The notes below the pieces were generated by a model, which was not told the origin of the DNA, ran no database searches, and saw only the letters and a program-made list of their open reading frames with translations. A program made the translations under genes and the position numbers. Shown here one piece after another: positions 6,366 through 6,457 of a stretch of 6,457 bases of DNA; positions within the stretch are counted from its first letter, which is position 1, and every line of letters begins with the position of its first letter. This DNA is from Flavobacteriaceae bacterium (GTDB taxonomy: Bacteria; Bacteroidota; Bacteroidia; Flavobacteriales; Flavobacteriaceae). The DNA lies in NCBI GenBank assembly GCA_018608735.1, contig JABAYZ010000004.1:1-6457 (forward strand). Reading direction: 5' to 3'.

Positions 6366-6457
6366 ATGAAAGGACCACTTTTTTATTCAAAAATATTGCT
6401 CTTCGGAGAATATGGAATTATTAAAGATTCTAAAGGACTTTCCATACCCTATAATTT
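6366..6457 (+). CDS. GHMP kinase, probably mevalonate kinase, N-terminal part (3' end outside window)
   Basis: An ATG at 6366 opens a frame that runs to the window edge, giving 30 complete codons. They begin MKGPLFYSKILLFGEYGII and continue to LSIPYN. The KILLFGEYGII stretch corresponds to the KxxLxGEH/Y first motif of GHMP kinases such as mevalonate and phosphomevalonate kinases, and the following GLSIPYN occupies the strand where these enzymes begin to form the substrate pocket. Position directly after mvaD on the same strand makes mevalonate kinase the likeliest identity, phosphorylating mevalonate with ATP upstream of MvaD in the same pathway. The ATP-binding loop and catalytic residues are outside the window, so the assignment rests on this N-terminus and on context; phosphomevalonate kinase or another GHMP enzyme remains possible. 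Confidence 0.75.
   Translation, partial: MKGPLFYSKILLFGEYGIIKDSKGLSIPYN

Overview
The window reads as ordinary chromosomal DNA from a member of the Bacteroidota, most likely a marine-type Flavobacteriaceae. The basis is: visibly AT-rich sequence; almost no Shine-Dalgarno sequences but A/T-rich leaders; copies of the Bacteroidota -7 promoter consensus TAnnTTTG ahead of several transcription units; and the gene families present (a flavobacterial-type diphosphomevalonate decarboxylase followed by a GHMP kinase, and a fused membrane/spermidine-synthase-like protein). I could run no database search, so the family assignments rest on motifs I recognise by eye.

Layout. Positions 2-535 (+) are the C-terminal part of a DadA-like FAD-dependent D-amino-acid dehydrogenase whose start lies outside the window. 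It converges, with a 14-base gap, on two minus-strand genes: a 518-residue protein joining a seven-helix membrane domain to a spermidine-synthase-like domain (550-2106), and an M20 metallodipeptidase (2182-3570). A promoter and tRNA-Leu(UAG) gene (3687-3768) lie divergently upstream of the peptidase and end in a very strong 17-bp hairpin (3775-3811). The 159 bases between hairpin and next gene hold a 16-bp perfect palindrome, a doubtful small minus-strand ORF and a likely promoter. Then, all on the plus strand, come an HI0933-family flavoprotein starting at GTG (3971-5182), diphosphomevalonate decarboxylase mvaD (5230-6312), and the first 30 codons of a GHMP kinase, probably mevalonate kinase (6366 to window end).

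How they fit together. The only clear pathway linkage is mvaD plus the downstream kinase, two enzymes of the mevalonate route to isopentenyl diphosphate. The other genes look like separate housekeeping functions: amino-acid catabolism, peptide turnover, leucine decoding and an uncharacterised flavoprotein. I see no transposase, phage gene, CRISPR array, toxin-antitoxin pair or defence cassette. No new biological system is evident. The points most worth checking are the altered active-site motifs of the spermidine-synthase-like protein and the compact structured region around the tRNA.
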